A model generated the notes under the pieces. It did not search any database. It was not told the DNA's origin and worked only from the letters and a program-made list of their open reading frames with translations. A stretch of 31,987 nt of DNA, taken from contig JBBSEF010000030.1 in NCBI GenBank assembly GCA_038240015.1, positions 1-31,987 on the forward strand. The letters run 5' to 3'. The stretch comes from CAHJXF01 sp038240015. GTDB taxonomy: Bacteria > Pseudomonadota > Gammaproteobacteria > Burkholderiales > Burkholderiaceae_D. Positions 15,619 through 23,406 of this stretch are shown piece by piece (the stretch's first letter is position 1; the number at the start of each line of letters is the position of its first letter). Position numbers and translations under genes: made by a program.

Positions 15619-16783
15619 AGTACCTTCGAACGTCTCTTCGCGAGAGCGCGTGCGGATTGCGATCACGACAGGCGAGCCCGCCGGCATCGGTCCGGAGATC
15701 TCGCTCGAAGCCGCACGCATCGCGCGTCTTGCAGGCGTGGTGCGGACCATCCTGATCGGCGACGGCCGCATGCTTGCGAGCCGGGCCCGAGCCGCGAACA
15801 TTGCGATTGCGCTGGTCGCCTACGCGCGCGACGCGACACCTGCCGCGGGCGCGGTCGAAGTGATCGACATGCCGCTCGCGACGATCTGCTTGCCGGGACA
15901 ACTCGATGCGGCCAACGGACGCTACGTGTTGTCGCTGATCGATCGCGCGCTCCTCGGCATGCCGGGGTACGCGCAAACGGGCGCGCTGGAGCGCGAGTTC
16001 GATGCCCTCGTCACGGCGCCGGTTCAGAAAAGCGTGATCAACGATGCCGGCATCGCGTTCACCGGCCACACCGAATATCTGGCCGCGTGCACCAACACGC
16101 CGCGCGTCGTGATGATGCTGGCCGGTGCGATCGGCGGGTATGCGGACAACCATGCGGACGACCATGTATCGAGCGCGACGATGCTGCGCGTGGCCTTGGC
16201 GACCACGCATCTCGCACTAAAGGACGTGCCGCGCGCGATCACGCACGACGGCGTGCTCGAGACGCTGCGCATCGTCGATACCGACTTGCGCGAGAAGTTC
16301 GGCATCGCATCGCCGCGCATCCTGGTTGCGGGTCTCAACCCGCACGCGGGCGAAGGCGGTTATCTGGGCCGCGAAGAGATCGACGTCATCGCGCCCGCGA
16401 TCGCATCCGCGCGCGCCGAGGCAATCGATGCGCGCGGACCATTGCCCGCCGACACGCTGTTCCAGCCGCGCTACCTGGACGACTGCGACGCAGTGCTCGC
16501 GATGTATCACGACCAAGGCTTGCCGGTGCTCAAGTTCGCCACCTTCGGGCACGGCGTCAACATCACGCTCGGACTGCCGATCGTGCGTACGTCAGTCGAT
16601 CACGGCACGGCGCTCGATCTCGCGGGCAGGCCCGATGCGATGCGGCTGATCGACGCGCGCAGCATGAGCGTTGCGATCAACGTGGCCGCCGAGATGGCCG
16701 CAGCGAAGGCGGAAACGAAGGCGGCAACGACGGCTGCAACGACGGGCGCCTTGCGTCGCGCACGCCACGACGCGGCCGCGTGA
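15590..16783 (+). CDS. pdxA: 4-hydroxythreonine-4-phosphate dehydrogenase PdxA
   Basis: PdxA oxidises 4-phosphohydroxy-L-threonine in the DXP-dependent pyridoxal phosphate route. Signatures are IAITTGEPAGIGPEI at the N-terminus, FTGHTEYLA, the metal-ligand histidines in THDGVLE and LNPHAGEGG, and MYHDQGLPVLK. The ATG at 15590 lies inside the surA end and gives 397 residues. A GTG at 15650 gives MRIAITTGEPAG, closer to family practice, and may be the true start. The C-terminus has an extra Ala/Lys/Thr-rich tail of about 25 residues after INVAAEMAAAKAE, running into a GTGA overlap with rsmA. Confidence 0.94.
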   Translation: MSRCGWTTSKVPSNVSSRERVRIAITTGEPAGIGPEISLEAARIARLAGVVRTILIGDGRMLASRARAANIAIALVAYARDATPAAGAVEVIDMPLATICLPGQLDAANGRYVLSLIDRALLGMPGYAQTGALEREFDALVTAPVQKSVINDAGIAFTGHTEYLAACTNTPRVVMMLAGAIGGYADNHADDHVSSATMLRVALATTHLALKDVPRAITHDGVLETLRIVDTDLREKFGIASPRILVAGLNPHAGEGGYLGREEIDVIAPAIASARAEAIDARGPLPADTLFQPRYLDDCDAVLAMYHDQGLPVLKFATFGHGVNITLGLPIVRTSVDHGTALDLAGRPDAMRLIDARSMSVAINVAAEMAAAKAETKAATTAATTGALRRARHDAAA

Positions 16784-17616
16784 ACATCTCGAAGCACGCC
16801 TCGAAGCCGCGCACGGGAGGCACGCACGTCGCACGCAAACGCTTCGGCCAGAATTTTCTCGTCGATCACACCGTGATCGATGCGATCGTCAAGGCGATCG
16901 CGCCGCGCCCCGACGACCTGCTCGTCGAGATCGGGCCCGGCCTGGCTGCATTGACCGGGCCATTGATCGCCGCGCGATCGGCTATGCAAAACCTCGCGCA
17001 TCCGCTGCACGTCGTCGAACTCGATCGCGATCTTGTAGCGCGTCTGCGCAGTCGTTTCGTTGAGAGCGAAATCGTCGTTCATGAAGCCGATGCGCTCAAC
17101 TTCGATTTCGCAAGTCTCGCGCTCGACCATCAGCGCCTGCGTATCGTCGGCAACCTGCCGTACAACATTTCGTCGCCGTTGCTCTTTCACTTGCACGCGG
17201 TCGCGGACCGGGTGATCGATCAGCACTTCATGTTGCAGAAGGAAGTGGTGGCGCGCATGGTGGCTGCCCCCGGCACGTCGGACTATGGGCGCTTGTCGGT
17301 GATGCTGCAGGTTCGCTACGACATGGAGTCGTTGTTCGATGTGCCGGCCGAGGCGTTCGCTCCGCCGCCCAAGGTCACCTCGGCAATCGTGCGCATGATT
17401 CCGTGGCCGCGCGAATCGCTCGCGATCAACGATCAAACCATGTTCGCTCGCGTCGTTGCGGCGGCCTTCTCGCAGCGTCGCAAGATGTTGCGCAACACGC
17501 TCGCGGCGTATGCGCGGCACATGGAGGAGCTCGGCATCGTCCCGACTGCGCGCGCCGAAGAGATCGCTCCCGAGATCTTCGTGGCGCTCGCGAACCGCGC
17601 CAGCGCAGCAGCCTGA
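16780..17616 (+). CDS. rsmA: 16S rRNA dimethyladenosine transferase RsmA (KsgA)
   Basis: RsmA dimethylates the two adjacent adenosines near the 3' end of 16S rRNA using S-adenosylmethionine, a late step in 30S maturation. The 278-residue protein starts at a GTG that overlaps the pdxA stop (GTGA). Seen are RKRFGQNFLVD at residues 19-29, SAM motif I VEIGPGLAALT (E50-G54) and the catalytic motif IV NLPYNIS (N125-Y128). Also seen are FMLQKEVVARM, DYGRLSVMLQ, FAPPPKVTSAIV and FSQRRKMLRNTL. The product order pdxA-rsmA after lptD-surA is conserved in proteobacteria. It converges on the next minus-strand gene with only 15 bases between stops and no obvious terminator hairpin. Confidence 0.97.
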   Translation: MNISKHASKPRTGGTHVARKRFGQNFLVDHTVIDAIVKAIAPRPDDLLVEIGPGLAALTGPLIAARSAMQNLAHPLHVVELDRDLVARLRSRFVESEIVVHEADALNFDFASLALDHQRLRIVGNLPYNISSPLLFHLHAVADRVIDQHFMLQKEVVARMVAAPGTSDYGRLSVMLQVRYDMESLFDVPAEAFAPPPKVTSAIVRMIPWPRESLAINDQTMFARVVAAAFSQRRKMLRNTLAAYARHMEELGIVPTARAEEIAPEIFVALANRASAAA

Positions 17617-17631
17617 TTTTCCGGATCGTCG

Positions 17632-18543
17632 TCACACGCGCAATCCGAGCGCGGCGAACACGCGCGGACCGGCGATGCCATCGACGCTTACTCCCGGCTG
17701 CGCGAGCACGCGTCGCTGAAACGCGAGCAGTGCGAGCAAGGTCTGCGGTCCGAAATCGGTGTCGGGCCTCGCGACAAAATCGCCGCTGCCGATCAGCGCG
17801 GTTTGGAGCGCCGTGACTTCTTCGCCTTGCGAACCGAAGCGCAGCCGGCGCGTTTGAGTGTCGGGTGCGTTGGCGGCAAGCGCCGCTTCGCTTCCGGCGA
17901 CGAGCAGGTAGTCGAAAATATTCTGCTGCGTCGCGTAGCCGTTGTCCTTGAACAGCATCCACGGCCCGCTCGCGCTTCGATGTCCGTCGATCGTGTCTGG
18001 AAATCCCACGACCACCTGGCATCCCTGGCTCGAGTAGTGTCCCACCGCGCCGTCGATGCCGCACCAAGCGGCGTGCAGGTTGTCGCCCGGGAACGCCTTC
18101 GTCACCGGGTCGAATGCGGCATCGAACACGGTGTCGTCGTGCGTCCGCACGATCATGAAGTCGCGATTCTCGATGAACGCGCGATGCGCATTCGGACTGC
18201 CGGGACGATGCACGCCGCGCTGATACGCCTGGCTGTAATAGCCCGTGAAGATCTGGTTGAATTGGTCGGAATGCTCGGGCGCCATCACGGTGGCGTGCGG
18301 AACGGTGCTTCCCGGAAAGGCCGAGATGGTCTGGTCCGCAGGCTTCCACTGAACCAGCGTGCAGCGCGCGTGGCGGTAGTCCACATCGACCGCATCGAGC
18401 TCCGCCGCGGCGACGAATGCGCCATCCGCCTGGCCGCGCGGCGTGGCGCCTCGAAGTCCGACGAACACCATGCCCGACGTCGGTATCGGAAAACGATTGT
18501 TGGCGCAAAGGCGCGCGAGCACATCATGTGAAAGTTTGAACAT
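17632..18543 (-). CDS. Unknown protein with L,D-transpeptidase-like motif and C-terminal peptidoglycan-binding-like domain
   Basis: This 303-residue protein has no signal peptide. Residues 231-302 fit a peptidoglycan-binding type 1 domain (LRFGSQGEEVTALQTALI...GVSVDGIAGPRVFAAL). The first 215 residues are a compact domain I cannot name. It contains FPGSTVPHATVM (76-87), FTGYYSQAYQRGVHRPG (99-115), and H157 followed 14 residues later by S172-Q-G-C175. That spacing resembles the L,D-transpeptidase H-x(14-17)-[ST]-H-G-C active site with Gln replacing the second His. The gene has a GAGG ribosome binding site five bases before the ATG. It begins 19 bases after a membrane protein gene, so the two likely form an operon. 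A cell-wall enzyme or an inactive relative are both possible. Export without a visible leader is unexplained. Confidence 0.65.
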   Translation of the reverse strand: MFKLSHDVLARLCANNRFPIPTSGMVFVGLRGATPRGQADGAFVAAAELDAVDVDYRHARCTLVQWKPADQTISAFPGSTVPHATVMAPEHSDQFNQIFTGYYSQAYQRGVHRPGSPNAHRAFIENRDFMIVRTHDDTVFDAAFDPVTKAFPGDNLHAAWCGIDGAVGHYSSQGCQVVVGFPDTIDGHRSASGPWMLFKDNGYATQQNIFDYLLVAGSEAALAANAPDTQTRRLRFGSQGEEVTALQTALIGSGDFVARPDTDFGPQTLLALLAFQRRVLAQPGVSVDGIAGPRVFAALGLRV

Positions 18544-18562
18544 GGCGGCCTCGTGAACGCGA

Positions 18563-19798
18563 TCAGCTCAAGGTCAGCATGGCGGTGGCGTTAGCCGCAA
18601 CGGTCAGCTTCATCGAGCCTTGTCGCACGCCGTCGGGCGCCAGTCCGTGCAGCACCGTCTGACCGAGAGGAACATTGTTCAGCACGAACTTGCCGCTGGC
18701 ATCGCTCGTCGTCTTGTCCGAAAGGCCGTCGACCCAGATCGTTGCATTTGCAATCATCGCCTTGTCGTTACCGAGCACGCGGCCGGTCAAGGTCGTGCCT
18801 GCTCGCGCCTTGGCAGGCGGGGCCGTCGATTTCTCCGGGGTCGAGTTCGCGATTGTTTTCGGCGAGCCCGGCCGTATGCCGTCCACGATGCCGCGAATGA
18901 TCAGCAGGATCGACTCGGATGCGAAGCCCGACGCGAAAGCCAGAGCAACTGCGGTTGACGTGTCCTTGGGCTGGATCATGTAGAAACTGCAGATCGCGAT
19001 GAAAGGCGCAGCAATCAGTTGCATGATCTGGAACACCACTTGTTCGCGCGCTTCAAACAATTGCAGAGGGCTGTGGTCGGCGGTGCCCGGAAAGTTCGGT
19101 TCCGCGCGTTTTTGAATCTCCGGGATGCGTCTGGAAAGGCTGATCGCCCCGCCGATCATCGCCACCAACAAGATGTAGACCGGCAGGACCAGGCCGCCAC
19201 TGACCGCATAGACGTCCTGTGTGCCGTACGTCTCCCTCATCTCGGCTGCCGATCCACCCAGCGCCAGAAGAAATGCATAGGAATGTTCGCGAACTTTGGG
19301 ATCGGGCTTCTTGTCCTTCGGGTCGCAACGTGGAATGGGCGTGTCGACGTAGTTGCTGCCGTAGTCGAAGCACCCATAGAACATGGTGACGGGCGCCAAC
19401 TTCTTGCCGCCTTGCTGAAGCCCGAACAAATCAGGCGCGGGCATCGTGACGACGATGAACGAGATGAACGTGAACGCGTAAGCGAAGATGAAGATCTGTC
19501 TTCGGTAAAGCGTGCTCAGAGGGTCGTCGGTCGAGGGCAGCGAAAATGTGAATGCGCGGATGAACCAGACGATCATGCCCGCGCCAAGGGCCAGAAGGGC
19601 GGCCGTCGTCCAGAAGGCGAACTGCTTCTCGGCCGCGGGATCAGTCGTTGCGATCGATAGCACCGCGACCACGCCGGCCATGCCGAAGTTGAGCCACGGC
19701 ATGGCGATGACCCAGTCCCACGTCCGTCGTGGACCGGGCTTGCCGGCCGAACCTTGATTGACGTCCTCTGCGAGGACACTTCCCTTGGCTTGATCCAT
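18563..19798 (-). CDS. Polytopic membrane protein with C-terminal carboxypeptidase-regulatory-like domain
   Basis: I do not recognise the membrane part. The 411-residue protein starts at the ATG at 19798, behind a strong GGGAGG ribosome binding site. Likely membrane segments lie at about 29-50, 60-82, 101-120, 199-222, 254-275 and 281-307. A loop of about 80 residues (120-199) holds two cysteines, C143 and C158, which could pair if outside. Residues 337-411 follow a Pro/Thr/Lys linker and resemble a carboxypeptidase regulatory-like beta-sandwich (TLTGRVLGNDKAMIANATIWVDGLSDKTTSDASGKF split over its strands). With an even number of spans, both termini would face the same side. It is upstream of the peptidoglycan-binding-like protein, probably in one operon. 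The two could form an envelope complex; this is inference. Confidence 0.7.
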   Translation of the reverse strand: MDQAKGSVLAEDVNQGSAGKPGPRRTWDWVIAMPWLNFGMAGVVAVLSIATTDPAAEKQFAFWTTAALLALGAGMIVWFIRAFTFSLPSTDDPLSTLYRRQIFIFAYAFTFISFIVVTMPAPDLFGLQQGGKKLAPVTMFYGCFDYGSNYVDTPIPRCDPKDKKPDPKVREHSYAFLLALGGSAAEMRETYGTQDVYAVSGGLVLPVYILLVAMIGGAISLSRRIPEIQKRAEPNFPGTADHSPLQLFEAREQVVFQIMQLIAAPFIAICSFYMIQPKDTSTAVALAFASGFASESILLIIRGIVDGIRPGSPKTIANSTPEKSTAPPAKARAGTTLTGRVLGNDKAMIANATIWVDGLSDKTTSDASGKFVLNNVPLGQTVLHGLAPDGVRQGSMKLTVAANATAMLTLS

Positions 19799-19868
19799 GA
19801 CGCCTCCCAGGCGGCCGGGCGTGATCGCCTCTTCGCAGCAGTCTAGGCCACGCCGTATTTCTTTGCGT

Positions 19869-19881
19869 GTGAAATATTCAC
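19869..19881 (-). promoter_or_regulatory. Short dyad upstream of the membrane-protein unit
   Basis: GTGAA (19869-19873) and TTCAC (19877-19881) form a perfect inverted repeat around three bases, in the 97-base spacer between the FAH hydrolase stop and the membrane-protein start. It is AT-rich against the background and could be part of a promoter or operator. No convincing -35/-10 pair accompanies it. Confidence 0.25.
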
Positions 19882-19895
19882 CGTCGAACGATGCG

Positions 19896-20708
19896 TCAAA
19901 CCACCTTGACCGAAATATCGGGCAGCCCATCGATGTGTCCGAGCATCACGTCGCCTGGCACAACCGGCCCGACGTTCTCGGGCGTGCCGGAATAAATGAT
20001 GTCTCCGGGAAATAGCTCAAAGGCTTGCGAGAGATTCGAGATTTGTTCGGCGACGTTCCAGATCATCTGCGACAGGTCGGCGCTTTGCTTGATCGCGCCA
20101 TTGACCTTCAACACGATCGCGCCGCGTGTGAAGTGACCGACCTGCTCGACCGGATGGATCGGTCCGATAGGCGCTGCATGGTCGAAGCTCTTGCCGATTT
20201 CCCACGGCTTCTTCTGGTCGCCCATCGCGCGCTGCAGGTCGCGCCGTGTCATGTCGAGTCCGACCGCATAGCCGTACACGCAGGCGAGCGCGCGCTCGGG
20301 GGCGATGTTGCGTCCGCCGGTGTTGAGAGCGGCGACCAGTTCGAGCTCGTAGTGATAGTTCTTCGTCAACGTCGGATAGGCATGGTCGATGGTCTTGCCG
20401 ATAGGAACGAATTGCACCGCGTCCGACGGCTTCTGGAAAAAGAACGGCGGCTCACGCGTCGGGTCGGACCCCATCTCGCGTGCATGCGCCGCGTAGTTGC
20501 GGCCGATGCAATAGATGCGACGGACCGGAAAGACGGCACGCGAGCCCGCGATCGGAATGCTCGGCTGCGGTATATCGAAGAGAATGTTCTGCGCGGTCGC
20601 GGCAGAGCCGGCGCCCGCACCGTTGCGCGGGTTCGCGCATGCGGCAAGCGCGCTGGCGCCAAGTGCCGCGCCCGATTGCAGCGCCGCGCGTCGTGAAATT
20701 GTTTTCAT
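19896..20708 (-). CDS. FAH-family hydrolase (fumarylpyruvate hydrolase-like) with Tat/lipoprotein leader
   Basis: The fold and core residues match the fumarylacetoacetase C-terminal family: IYCIGRNYAAHAREMG, FFFQKPSDAV, metal ligands E121 and E123 in YELELVAAL and D152 in GYAVGLDMTRRDLQ, then PWEIGKSFD and SGTPENVG. The closest familiar enzymes are fumarylpyruvate hydrolases of gentisate degradation (NagK type). Unusually, the N-terminus reads ISRRAALQSGAALGASALAAC. This gives a twin-arginine motif (R6-R7) and a lipobox with C24, so the protein may be exported folded and lipid-anchored, although relatives are cytoplasmic. The start has a good GAGGAG ribosome binding site, so the leader is probably real. 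It is the last gene of the corC-to-gloA run, 31 bases after gloA. Confidence 0.85.
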   Translation of the reverse strand: MKTISRRAALQSGAALGASALAACANPRNGAGAGSAATAQNILFDIPQPSIPIAGSRAVFPVRRIYCIGRNYAAHAREMGSDPTREPPFFFQKPSDAVQFVPIGKTIDHAYPTLTKNYHYELELVAALNTGGRNIAPERALACVYGYAVGLDMTRRDLQRAMGDQKKPWEIGKSFDHAAPIGPIHPVEQVGHFTRGAIVLKVNGAIKQSADLSQMIWNVAEQISNLSQAFELFPGDIIYSGTPENVGPVVPGDVMLGHIDGLPDISVKVV

Positions 20709-20739
20709 GCGTTCTCTCCTCGCGGCGAATGAAGGGTCG

Positions 20740-21120
20740 TCAGCGCTGGATCAATTCGATCTTGTATCCATCGGGATCTTCGACGAACGCGATGACCGTC
20801 GTGCCGCCCTTCACCGGTCCTGCATCGCGCGTTACCTTGCCGCCCGATGCGCGGATGCGATCGCATGCGGCTTTCGCATCGGGCACTTGAACCGCGATGT
20901 GTCCATAGGCGCTGCCGAGGTCGTAATGATCGACGCCATAGTTGTAGGTCAGTTCGATCTCGGCCTGATCAGGATTCGAGCCGTAGCCGACGAAGGCCAG
21001 AGAATAATTGTTGGAGGGGTTGTCGCTCTGGCGCAGCAGCTTCATGCCCATCACGGATGTGTAGAAGGCTATCGAACGCGGCATGTCGCCCACGCGCAGC
21101 ATGGTGTGGAGAAGTCTCAT
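20740..21120 (-). CDS. gloA: Lactoylglutathione lyase (glyoxalase I)
   Basis: GloA isomerises the methylglyoxal-glutathione hemithioacetal to S-lactoylglutathione. The 126-residue protein keeps all four metal ligands at the E. coli positions: H5, E56, H74 and E122. The characteristic MRLLHTMLRVGDMPRSIAFY start, ELTYNYG and PDGYKIELIQ are present, so it is probably a nickel-type enzyme. The ATG at 21120 has an AAGGA ribosome binding site six bases upstream. It lies 23 bases after the YgjP-like gene and just before the FAH hydrolase. Confidence 0.96.
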   Translation of the reverse strand: MRLLHTMLRVGDMPRSIAFYTSVMGMKLLRQSDNPSNNYSLAFVGYGSNPDQAEIELTYNYGVDHYDLGSAYGHIAVQVPDAKAACDRIRASGGKVTRDAGPVKGGTTVIAFVEDPDGYKIELIQR

Positions 21121-21143
21121 GGGTATTCCTTCAGGTTCGCCGT

Positions 21144-22073
21144 CTACAACGTCGGCAGGAGTTCGGGCGGATGCCGCTTGATGTGATCGCGCGCGGCTTC
21201 GTAATCGGGAAACACGGTCGCGACCGTTGCCCAGAAGCGGGGACCGTGATTCATTTCTTTCAGGTGCGCGAGTTCGTGCGCGACGACGTAGTCGATCGCC
21301 GACAGCGGAAAGTGGATCAGCCGCCAGTTGAGCAGGATGCGTCCGTCCGCACTGCAACTTCCCCAGCGCGTCTTCGCCGACGACAGACGCAGCGCGCGAT
21401 GACGCACACCCAGGCGCGTCTCGAAGATAGCGAGCCGCTCGCGAAACAATGCGCGCGCCTCGCTCTGCAACCAGGCCTGCACGCGGTCTTTCAGTTGGGC
21501 GCTCGATGCATCGGGAGGTAGAAACACCGTGAGCGTGCGCGCCTCTCGATCGAACACCACGCTCGCAGTGCGGCGCGCCGATGACGACAAACGCAGCACG
21601 ATGGTTTCACCCAGATAAGGCAGCGAACCGCCGTCTTCCCACCGCACCTGCGGGATCGATGCGCGATGCCGCTGCATTTGTGCGAGCTTCGTGAAGATCC
21701 AGTCCTCGCGCTCGCGGATCGCGTCTTCGACCTGCACTATGCCGACCCAGCGCGGCGCCGCAATGGTCAAGCCCTCGGCATTGATAGTGAAGCCGATCGA
21801 GCGACGACGGCCGCGGCGAAACGCATAGGTCAGCACGCGTTCGCTCAGTTGAATGCGTCGCAGCTTCGGGGCGCCGGGCGCGGTAGACGGTGCGGTGGGA
21901 GGCGCTGCGGGAGGCGCTGCGGAAGGCGTGATCGGATGCGTGACGGGAAGCGGTGCGCGACGTTCATCGAAAAACGGCAACTCGAATTGCCGCGCGAGGC
22001 CCGACAGCAGGCGACCCATGAGGCCGGCCTGCGCGGCAGACCGCGGGTTACGCAGCGACTTGGGCGGCTTCAT
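21144..22073 (-). CDS. YgjP-like zinc metallopeptidase-domain protein
   Basis: This 309-residue member of the DUF45/YgjP family has the zinc motif HELAHLKEMNHG, with H266, E267, H270 and H276. Other family markers are SSAKTRWGSCSADGRILLNWRL and YTFRRG-like RRGRRRSIGFTI. The first 75 residues hold a Pro/Ala/Thr-rich linker encoded in part by two perfect 12-base repeats (21897-21908 and 21909-21920). No signal peptide is visible. The ATG at 22073 lies inside the plsC end, giving a 26-base overlap. The biological substrate of this family is not settled, so I give no gene symbol. Confidence 0.88.
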   Translation of the reverse strand: MKPPKSLRNPRSAAQAGLMGRLLSGLARQFELPFFDERRAPLPVTHPITPSAAPPAAPPTAPSTAPGAPKLRRIQLSERVLTYAFRRGRRRSIGFTINAEGLTIAAPRWVGIVQVEDAIREREDWIFTKLAQMQRHRASIPQVRWEDGGSLPYLGETIVLRLSSSARRTASVVFDREARTLTVFLPPDASSAQLKDRVQAWLQSEARALFRERLAIFETRLGVRHRALRLSSAKTRWGSCSADGRILLNWRLIHFPLSAIDYVVAHELAHLKEMNHGPRFWATVATVFPDYEAARDHIKRHPPELLPTL

Positions 22074-22794
22074 CGCGATACACCGCAGGGCTGATGCGAC
22101 GCATCTCGTTCTCGATCCAGGCTTCGACTTCGCGGATCAGCGCGTCGGGCGTCTTGTCGAGCGAAGAAATCGGCGCACCGATCGACACGGTGACGAGCCC
22201 CGGCGTCTTGATGAAGCTGTTGCGCGGCCAGCATTCGCCCGCGTTATGTGCGATCGGCACCACCGGCACGTGCAGGCGCGTGGCGAGCCGCGCGCCGCCT
22301 TGTTTGTACTGCTTGCGGCCGCCGACCGCAACGCGTGTGCCTTCTGGAAACATGATGATCCAGCGGCCTTCCGCAATGCGCTGCGAGCCTTGCGCGACGA
22401 CCGATTCGAACGCATCGTGACCTTTGTCGCGATCGATGTGAATCATGCGCAGCGACGCGAGCCCCCATCCGAAGAAAGGCACGTAATGCAACTCGCGCTT
22501 GTACACATAGCAGAGCTCGTGCGGCATCTTCGCGGGGAAGAACATCGTCTCCCATGCGGACTGATGCTTGGAAAGAAGGATGCACGGCCCTTCGGGCAGG
22601 TGCTCTGCGCCCACCATGCGCCAGCGCACGCCGCAGAAGACGCGGGCGCCCCAGATCGACACGCGCGGCCAGCAGATGATGACCTGATAGCGCCAATGAA
22701 GCGGCAGCGGCAGCATCACGATACTGGCCAATGCGAACGGGATGACCGTGACAATTTGAAAGAGGAGGAAGAACAGGGAACGAACGGCGCGCAT
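22048..22794 (-). CDS. plsC: 1-acyl-sn-glycerol-3-phosphate acyltransferase (PlsC family)
   Basis: This enzyme acylates lysophosphatidic acid to phosphatidic acid at the inner membrane. The 248-residue protein starts at the ATG at 22794 with a hydrophobic N-terminal anchor (FFLLFQIVTVIPFALASIVML). Acyltransferase block I appears as SKHQSAWET (H77, E82), that is HX4E in place of the usual HX4D. Blocks III and IV are FPEGTR (149-154) and VPVVPIAHN. The HX4E form occurs in betaproteobacterial relatives as far as I recall. An acyltransferase for another lipid remains possible. It sits 37 bases after gmhB. Confidence 0.87.
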   Translation of the reverse strand: MRAVRSLFFLLFQIVTVIPFALASIVMLPLPLHWRYQVIICWPRVSIWGARVFCGVRWRMVGAEHLPEGPCILLSKHQSAWETMFFPAKMPHELCYVYKRELHYVPFFGWGLASLRMIHIDRDKGHDAFESVVAQGSQRIAEGRWIIMFPEGTRVAVGGRKQYKQGGARLATRLHVPVVPIAHNAGECWPRNSFIKTPGLVTVSIGAPISSLDKTPDALIREVEAWIENEMRRISPAVYRDEAAQVAA

Positions 22795-22831
22795 GATCGA
22801 GCGGGTGGTCTCGTCTGGTAGGTCTTGTCGG

Positions 22832-23392
22832 TCAGGCTTGCTTTTTGGGCGCGACAGTTGGCGTGACCAGATGTTGCGCCGCCGCCGCGAGGTCATCGAA
22901 CACCAGGGTGCCGGGCGGCAGGCCTCCGCGTTTCAGAGTTTCTTCGCCCTTGCCCGTCTTCACGAGTATCGTCGCGCATCCCGCGGCAGCGCCGCCTTCG
23001 AGATCGCGATGCGAGTCGCCGATCATCGTCACTTCGGACGGCAGCAGACCGAAGCGTTCGGCGGCCCGGATATAGAGGCCCGGCTTGGGTTTGCGGCAAT
23101 CGCATCCGTCTTCGGGCAGATGCGGACAGAAGAACACCGCGTCGATGCGGCCGCCGACGCCGGCCAGCGCCTTGTGCATCTTGGCGTGCATCGCGTTCAG
23201 TGCATGCATGTCGAAGAGTCCGCGTGCGAGGCCCGACTGATTGGTCGCGATCGCGGTGCGAAAGCCGTTCTGATTCAAGAGCGCGATCGCCGCCAGACTG
23301 CCGGGCAGCGGCTTCCATTCTTCGGGCGACTTGATGTAGTGATCGCTGTCGTAGTTGATCACGCCGTCGCGGTCGAGGATGACGAGTTTCAT
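22832..23392 (-). CDS. gmhB: D-glycero-beta-D-manno-heptose-1,7-bisphosphate 7-phosphatase
   Basis: GmhB is a HAD-superfamily phosphatase that makes heptose-1-phosphate for the LPS inner core. The 186-residue protein has the catalytic DRDGVIN (D7, D9), ATNQSG and GDSHRDLEGG. The family zinc-binding loop is CPHLPEDGCDC (C89, H91, C97, C99). Histidinol phosphatases share the fold, but this gene is in the common glyS-gmhB-plsC order. It lies 14 bases after glyS. Confidence 0.94.
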   Translation of the reverse strand: MKLVILDRDGVINYDSDHYIKSPEEWKPLPGSLAAIALLNQNGFRTAIATNQSGLARGLFDMHALNAMHAKMHKALAGVGGRIDAVFFCPHLPEDGCDCRKPKPGLYIRAAERFGLLPSEVTMIGDSHRDLEGGAAAGCATILVKTGKGEETLKRGGLPPGTLVFDDLAAAAQHLVTPTVAPKKQA

Positions 23393-23406
23393 GATCGCAT
23401 CATGGC

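Noticed and set aside
17600..17650. A bidirectional terminator between the convergent rsmA and peptidoglycan-binding-like genes
   Set aside because: The 15-base gap and its surroundings contain no GC-rich hairpin with a T-run.
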